A DNA stretch of 39,395 bases from Streptomyces sp. 8K308. Its GTDB lineage: Bacteria > Actinomycetota > Actinomycetes > Streptomycetales > Streptomycetaceae. The translations under genes and the position numbers were made by a program. How positions within the stretch are numbered: position 1 is the first letter of the stretch; every line of letters begins with the position of its first letter. The notes beneath the pieces were generated by a model. That model was not told the DNA's origin and made no database searches. It was given only the letters and a program-made list of their open reading frames with translations. Location of the stretch: assembly GCF_004348315.1 (NCBI RefSeq), contig NZ_SMKC01000026.1:1-39395 (forward strand), in the 5' to 3' direction. Of the stretch, positions 35,283-39,395 are shown piece after piece.

Positions 35283-36068
35283 CTAGCCGTGGTCGTGTGA
35301 CTGCCGCAACAGGGTCTCGATGTGCTGCCGTGCCATGACGTCCAGGCCGAGGTCGAGGTCCGCGCCGTAGGTCCGCAACCCGAGCGTGAGGTGCTCACGC
35401 ATCCGCGACCTGGCCAGCTCGACGTCGCGGGCCTCGATCGCCTCGAGGATCTCCGGGTGGTGCGGCACGCCCGGCTCGCCGATCGACGGGTCGGAGTTCG
35501 AGCGGAGCATCATCTCGAACATCATTCCGCCGATCGACGACAGCATGATCCGCAGCACCGGGTTGCCGCTGGCCGCCGCGATCGCGTCGTGGAGGTCGAG
35601 GTCCGCACGGGCCTTGTGCACGACGTCGGTCGCCCTCAGCAGCACCTCGTTGGCCCGGCGCATCACGTCGAGGTCCGACTCGTCGGCCCGCTCCGTGGCG
35701 AGCCCCACGATCTCGACCTCCAGCGGGATGCGGGCCTCGATCAGGTGCCGCACGGTGGGACGGCCCGCCCGGTACAGGGCGTCGTAACTCCGGGCCTGCC
35801 CCGGCGACTGCTCGCTGACGAACGAGCCCCGGCCCGGCGCCACCTCGATCAGGTGCTGGGCCTCCAGACGTCGCAGCGCCTCGCGGACCACGTTCCGGCT
35901 GGCGCCGAACCGCTCGGCCAGCTCACGCTCCGAGGGCAGCTTGTCCCCGACGGCGATCTCGCCCGACCGGATGTCGTGCTCCAACTGGCGCGCCACGCGC
36001 TCCGTCAGCAGCCCTCGCTGCGAGGAGGGCGCGGCACGACCCGATGGTGAGGTGGGCGGGGCGGGCAT
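35283..36068 (-). CDS. GntR-family regulator with FCD (FadR C-terminal) domain
   Basis: A 261-residue regulator. The winged helix (residues 20-85) has the GntR signature IAVGDKLPSERELAERFGASRNVVREALRRLEAQ. The FCD domain (about 100-230) shows LIEARIPLEVEIVGLATERA, a metal-site region with DLDLHDAIAAASGNPVL, and EPGVPHHPEILEAIEARD. FCD regulators sense organic acids. No ribosome site precedes ATG 36068, but AGCTAA at 36076-36081 (TTAGCT on the minus strand) sits 7 nt before it, so the mRNA may be leaderless. The FadR-like palindrome 80 bp beyond its 3' end is the probable operator. Confidence 0.92.
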   Translation of the reverse strand: MPAPPTSPSGRAAPSSQRGLLTERVARQLEHDIRSGEIAVGDKLPSERELAERFGASRNVVREALRRLEAQHLIEVAPGRGSFVSEQSPGQARSYDALYRAGRPTVRHLIEARIPLEVEIVGLATERADESDLDVMRRANEVLLRATDVVHKARADLDLHDAIAAASGNPVLRIMLSSIGGMMFEMMLRSNSDPSIGEPGVPHHPEILEAIEARDVELARSRMREHLTLGLRTYGADLDLGLDVMARQHIETLLRQSHDHG

Positions 36069-36141
36069 GCCAAGGAGCTAACAGCAGGCCGGGAAGCCGC
36101 CCCCACCGCGGGCGCGGGCGCCAGACGCCGGCGCCGAGGTC

Positions 36142-36438
36142 TTACCCCCGGACGTCGTCGATCGTCGTCGCCGGGAAGTGCGTGGTCCGCGCGGCCGCGG
36201 AGTCCGAGCCGGCGGCGGGCCGGCCGGAGCCGTTGAAGCCGCCGAAGGGCATCCCCGCCGACGTGGGCCTCACCGTCGGGATCGCCCCCTCGGCGGCCGT
36301 GCCCGCGGTCTCGACCGAGAACACGGCTGGCCCGGCCAGCGCGGTCACCAGCGCCGCGCCCGCCGTCACCAGGCCCCTCGCCCAGCGACATGGGGCAGCA
36401 GCGGGACCGCCGCGAGCAGGCGCGGGCCGAACGGGCAT
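36142..36438 (-). other. Possible secreted-protein or gene remnant
   Basis: A 98-residue frame on the minus strand has a hydrophobic stretch (GLVTAGAALVTALAGPAVFSV) like a signal or membrane segment, then GMPFGGFNGSGRP, which resembles the C-terminal motif of aldehyde dehydrogenases (PFGGxxxSGxGRE). The start is uncertain; another frame begins at 36484. It cannot be tied to a complete family, and I see no clear ribosome site. It may be a remnant belonging to the decayed block to the left, or a chance open frame. Confidence 0.25.
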
Positions 36439-36527
36439 CGGGCCGGGGGACGCTGTAGGAGGGCGTCGCCGTCATGGCCGGCATCGCAGTGAGCGCGCTG
36501 TGCGGCGACGCCGCCGGTCGTGTCCGG

Positions 36528-37235
36528 TCAGGAGCTCCGGCCGGCGGCCTCGGACTCGGCGTCCCGGCAGGTCGGATGTCCCCAGCCCTGCGCGTTCCTG
36601 GCGATCGGCTCGCTGGCCGCGTACGGCCGGCCGCAGCGGCAGCGGCCGGGGAACTTCGCGCTGATCACGCCCTTCGGCGCCCGGCGGCCCGCCGGCTGCC
36701 CCGCCTTCGACGCCTTGGCGGCCTTGGGCGGCTTCGCCGCCCTGGTCGCCGGCGGCGGGTCAGCGGAGCCCTGGGCGCTGCCGGCGGCGAGCTGGCTGGC
36801 GGCGGCCTGGCTGGCGGCGCGGTCGGCGAAGTCGTTGAGCCGGTCACCGTCCACCTGGTGCGCCGCCACGTACACGAACTCCACCGCGCGGTCCGCGAGC
36901 AGCCGGTCGATCCCCTCGACCAGGTCCCGGTTGGCCACCGGCGTGCCGGACGCCGTCTTCCACCCCTTCTTCTTCCAGCCGGGCAACCAGGTGGTGACGG
37001 CCTTCATCGCGTACTGCGAGTCCATCCGCACCTCCATCGGCACGGCCGGGTCCGTCGCCTCCAGCAGGTGGCGCAGCGCGGACAGCTCCGCGACGTTGTT
37101 CGTCGCCGTGCCCAGCGGGCCGGCCGCCCAGCGCGCCGGGGCGCCGTCGGCGTCCGCGATGACCCAGGCCCAGGCGGCCTGCCCGGGATTGCCCTTCGAC
37201 GCCCCGTCGCAGGCGGCGATGATCCGTTCCGTCAT
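36528..37235 (-). CDS. rnhA: Ribonuclease HI with C-terminal Lys/Ala linker and zinc-ribbon-like tail
   Basis: A 235-residue protein. Residues 1-145 are an RNase H fold that cuts RNA in RNA-DNA hybrids, with the catalytic Asp10 (ACDGASKGNPG), Glu50 (NNVAELSAL), Asp72 (MDSQYAMKAV), His126 and Asp135, all in the E. coli spacing. Residues 145-190 are an Ala/Pro/Lys-rich linker. The end (AKFPGRCRCGRPYAAS... GWGHPTC) has three cysteines and a histidine that could bind zinc. The tail is not part of standard RNase HI and may help nucleic-acid binding. ATG 37235 lies just after GGGGG. Confidence 0.92.
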   Translation of the reverse strand: MTERIIAACDGASKGNPGQAAWAWVIADADGAPARWAAGPLGTATNNVAELSALRHLLEATDPAVPMEVRMDSQYAMKAVTTWLPGWKKKGWKTASGTPVANRDLVEGIDRLLADRAVEFVYVAAHQVDGDRLNDFADRAASQAAASQLAAGSAQGSADPPPATRAAKPPKAAKASKAGQPAGRRAPKGVISAKFPGRCRCGRPYAASEPIARNAQGWGHPTCRDAESEAAGRSS

Positions 37236-37320
37236 GCCCCCGATGATGCCAGTGGTCGGCGGGCCGCCCTGACGCGAGCCGTTGAGACCACCGAGACCCG
37301 GCCCGTCGCGGGCCCGGCGC

Positions 37321-38061
37321 CTACCGACCGAGCCGGGCCGCGAGGTCCGCCGCCGCCTCGCGCACCAGCCGGCCCCAGCGCGCCTCCGACTCCTCCGTCA
37401 GGCGGCTCATCGGCACGTTCACGCTGAGGCTGGCGATCGGCTTCCCGGGGCCCGCGAGCACGGCGGCGGCGACCGAACCGACGTCGATACGCCACTCCCC
37501 ATGGTTGACGGCGAAGCCCCGTTCCCTGATCCCGGCCAGCTCCGCGAGCAACTGGTCAGGATCGGTGATCGTGTGCTCCGTGTAGCGCGGCAGCTCGTCC
37601 GCGAACAGGCGGCCCAGCCGCTCCTCGCCGCCGTTGGCGAGGACGGCCTTGCCGTTGGCGGAGGCGTGCAGGGGCAGCGCGTGCCCGAGCGCCATGCTGA
37701 TGCGCAGCGGGTTGGTGGTCTCGAGCCGCTCGATGAGGACGACCCGGTCCTCCTCGGGAACCGTGAGGTGGATGGTCTCCTCCGTGCGCTGGCGCAGCTC
37801 CTCCATGAGCGGCACGGCCGCGTCGCGCAGGCCGAGGTCGCCGCTGGCGCGCCCGCCGACCGCCAGCGCCTTGGTGGTCATCACCCACCGCCTGACCTCG
37901 CCTGACGCCGGGCGGATCCAGCCCGCCGTGTGGAGCGTGACCAACGCGCGCTGCACCGAGCTCTTGGGCATGTCGAGCACGCGCGCCAACTCGCCGACTC
38001 CGATCGGCTGCCGGGTGGCGACCTCTTCCAGGACTCGAAGGGCGTTCAGGACATTGCGCAC
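37321..38061 (-). CDS. IclR-family transcriptional regulator
   Basis: A 246-residue IclR regulator. The N-terminal winged helix is residues 1-65 (LRVLEEVATRQPIGVGELARVLDMPKSSVQRALVTLHTAGW). The effector domain from about 80 carries HLTVPEEDRVVLIERLE, ISMALGHALPLHASANGKAVLA (a family hallmark) and GFAVNHGEWRIDVGSVAAAVL near residue 190. Such proteins sense small carbon compounds such as glyoxylate. GTG 38061 is the start, with AAGGCAG close by. It is divergent from the class V aminotransferase gene, whose glyoxylate- or serine-linked activity would fit the IclR theme. Confidence 0.93.
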   Translation of the reverse strand: MRNVLNALRVLEEVATRQPIGVGELARVLDMPKSSVQRALVTLHTAGWIRPASGEVRRWVMTTKALAVGGRASGDLGLRDAAVPLMEELRQRTEETIHLTVPEEDRVVLIERLETTNPLRISMALGHALPLHASANGKAVLANGGEERLGRLFADELPRYTEHTITDPDQLLAELAGIRERGFAVNHGEWRIDVGSVAAAVLAGPGKPIASLSVNVPMSRLTEESEARWGRLVREAAADLAARLGR

Positions 38062-38155
38062 TGCCTTGACTCCTCGATCGTCGATCCCTCACCTCACCGC
38101 GCTCTGAACGGCACAGCGTACCGCCTCACGGCACAGTTAAAGGGGGTTGGGTGTA

Positions 38156-39348
38156 GTGACCGCTCACAGCGGACGGCATTTCCTGGGGATCCCCGGGCCG
38201 ACCAACGTTCCCGACCGGGTGTTGCGGGCCATGGCGCGACCCACCATCGACCACCGAGGACCGGACTTCGCCGAACTCGCAACGACCTGCTCCGGCGGCT
38301 CGGGCCGGTGTTCGGCACCGGCGGACCCGTCGTCGTCTACCCCTCGTCGGGCACCGGGGCCTGGGAGGCGGCGCTCGTCAACACCCTCTCGCCCGGCGAT
38401 CGCGTACTCGCCTTCGAGACCGGCCACTTCGCGACCCTGTGGCGCGAGATGGCGGAGGGACTCGGACCGGTCGTCGACTTCGTCTCCGGGGACTGGCGGC
38501 GCGGCGTCGACCCGGCGGCCGTCGCCGAGCGGCTCGGCGCGGACGAGGAGCACGCCATCGCCGCGGTGCTGGTCGTCCACGACGAGACCTCGACCGGGGT
38601 CACCAGCCGCGTGCCGGAGATCCGGGCCGCCATCGATGAGGCGGAGCACCCCGCGCTGTTGCTGGTCGACGCGATCTCCTCGCTGGCCTCCATCGACTAC
38701 CGGCACGACGAGTGGGGCGTGGACGTCACGGTCGGCTGCTCGCAGAAGGGCCTGATGCTGCCGCCCGACCTGGGGTTCAACGCCGTCAGCGAGAAGGCGC
38801 TCGCGGCCGCGGACCGGGCGCGGCTGCCGCGCTCGTACTGGGACTGGGCGCCCATCCTGAAGGCCAACGAGCGCGGCTACTACCCGTACACCCCGCCCAC
38901 CAACCTGCTCCACGGGCTACGCGAGGCGCTGCTCCTGCTCGAAGCGGAGGGGCTGCCCGCGGTCTTCGCGCGGCACGACCGCCACGCCGAGGCGACCAGG
39001 GCCGCGGTCCGGGGCTGGGGCCTCGAGGTGCTGTGCGCCGACGAACACGCGCACTCGAGCTCGCTGACGGCCGTGCTGCTCACCGACGACCACGACGCGG
39101 ACGCGGTTCGCCGGACCGTCCTCGACCGCTTCGACATGTCGCTCGGCACCGGCCTCGGCAGGCTCGCCCGCCGGATGTTCCGGATCGGCCACCTCGGCGA
39201 CCTCAACGACCTGACGTTGGCCGGCACCCTCGCCGGCGTCCAGATGGGCCTCCAACTGGCCGGCGTGGCCGTCGACCCCACCGGCCTCCAGGCCGCCCTC
39301 GAGGTCCTGCGCGCCCCGCACGACGACCGAGACGAGGAGTCGCGATGA
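38156..39348 (+). pseudogene. Class V aminotransferase (serine/alanine-glyoxylate type), single frameshift
   Basis: GTG 38156 (after AAAGGGGG) begins VTAHSGRHFLGIPGPTNVP and runs to HRGPDFAEL in one frame. From about 38280 the family continues in another frame with NDLLRRLGPVFGTGGPVVVYPSSGTGAWEAAL, the PLP lysine in VGCSQKGLMLPPDLGF and the C-terminal RIGHLGDLNDLTLAGTLAGVQMGL. One missing base near 38278-38281 explains the break: CTCGCAACG instead of CTCGGCAACG restores ELGNDLLRRL. The intact product, 397 residues, would make glycine from glyoxylate using serine or alanine. Either a true pseudogene or a sequence error. Its end overlaps the next start (ATGA). Confidence 0.85.
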
Positions 39349-39395
39349 CCGTCCCCCCGACCGGCGCCCCCACCACGCCTTCCACCACGCCTGTC
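39345..39395 (+). CDS. Start of a further gene cut by the window edge
   Basis: ATG 39345 overlaps the TGA of the aminotransferase gene (ATGA), the sign of a coupled operon partner. Only 17 residues (MTVPPTGAPTTPSTTPV), Thr/Pro-rich, are inside the window. They do not identify a family. Confidence 0.5.
   Translation, partial: MTVPPTGAPTTPSTTPV

Noticed and set aside
34820..35338. A 172-codon plus-strand frame running through the Tat stub and operator
   Set aside because: Its text is Arg/Pro/Thr-rich and crosses the FadR-type palindrome; the minus strand has the better signal (ribosome site plus twin-arginine peptide).

Overview
The DNA is very GC-rich, with GTG starts, purine-rich ribosome sites and conserved actinobacterial families throughout. 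This points to a Streptomyces or close relative chromosome. From about 1 to 28 kb the order is acetoacetate-CoA ligase, conserved hypothetical, ptsI, CDP-alcohol phosphatidyltransferase, sugar-phosphate nucleotidyltransferase, two DUF881 genes around sbp, a GarA-like FHA gene, DUF151, MerR, dinB, PRC-barrel and gcvP. As far as I remember, this matches the core arrangement in model streptomycetes. That is recall, not a search.

Layout. 1-709: end of a conservon-type sensor kinase and its roadblock partner. 1025-4037: acetoacetate-CoA ligase and a conserved hypothetical. 4060-9151: ptsI, divergent from a phosphatidyltransferase and a long nucleotidyltransferase/phosphohexomutase-like fusion. 9206-13444: a cell-envelope and signalling block (DUF881, sbp, DUF881, FHA/GarA, DUF151, MerR). 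13481-18488: dinB, PRC-barrel, then a tandem glycine riboswitch controlling gcvP. 18568-23394: hypothetical, glutamate-cysteine-ligase-like protein, CPBP membrane protease, DUF4232 lipoprotein and a flavin (PNPOx-fold) protein. 23449-26031: a MocR regulator divergent from the flavin gene, then a two-gene HipA-like kinase/DUF3037 cassette. 26123-30143: an SDR reductase, ung, DUF3224 with a divergent WYL regulator, and a Gfo/Idh/MocA oxidoreductase. 30175-33418: esterase, LysR regulator and a divergent aminotransferase with a 14-bp tandem repeat in the shared intergenic region.

From about 33.4 kb the character changes. Three neighbouring genes (MBL hydrolase, CGNR zinc-finger protein, secreted peptidoglycan-binding protein) each carry small frame disruptions. 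A Tat-signal gene stub follows. An FCD-family GntR regulator sits beside an almost perfect FadR-type operator. A secreted-looking remnant, an RNase HI, an IclR regulator and a class V aminotransferase (itself frameshifted once) finish the window, with the start of one more gene at the right edge. This is either a decaying accessory segment or a stretch with local sequence errors.

Working together: the FHA/GarA, DUF151, MerR and gcvP genes resemble the mycobacterial garA-gcvB neighbourhood that ties kinase signalling to central nitrogen and carbon flux. The glycine riboswitch adds direct metabolite control. The MocR/PNPOx pair suggests vitamin B6-responsive control. The HipA-like kinase/DUF3037 pair is the best candidate here for an uncharacterised system. 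Several genes appear leaderless, with a -10 hexamer 6-7 nt before the start codon.
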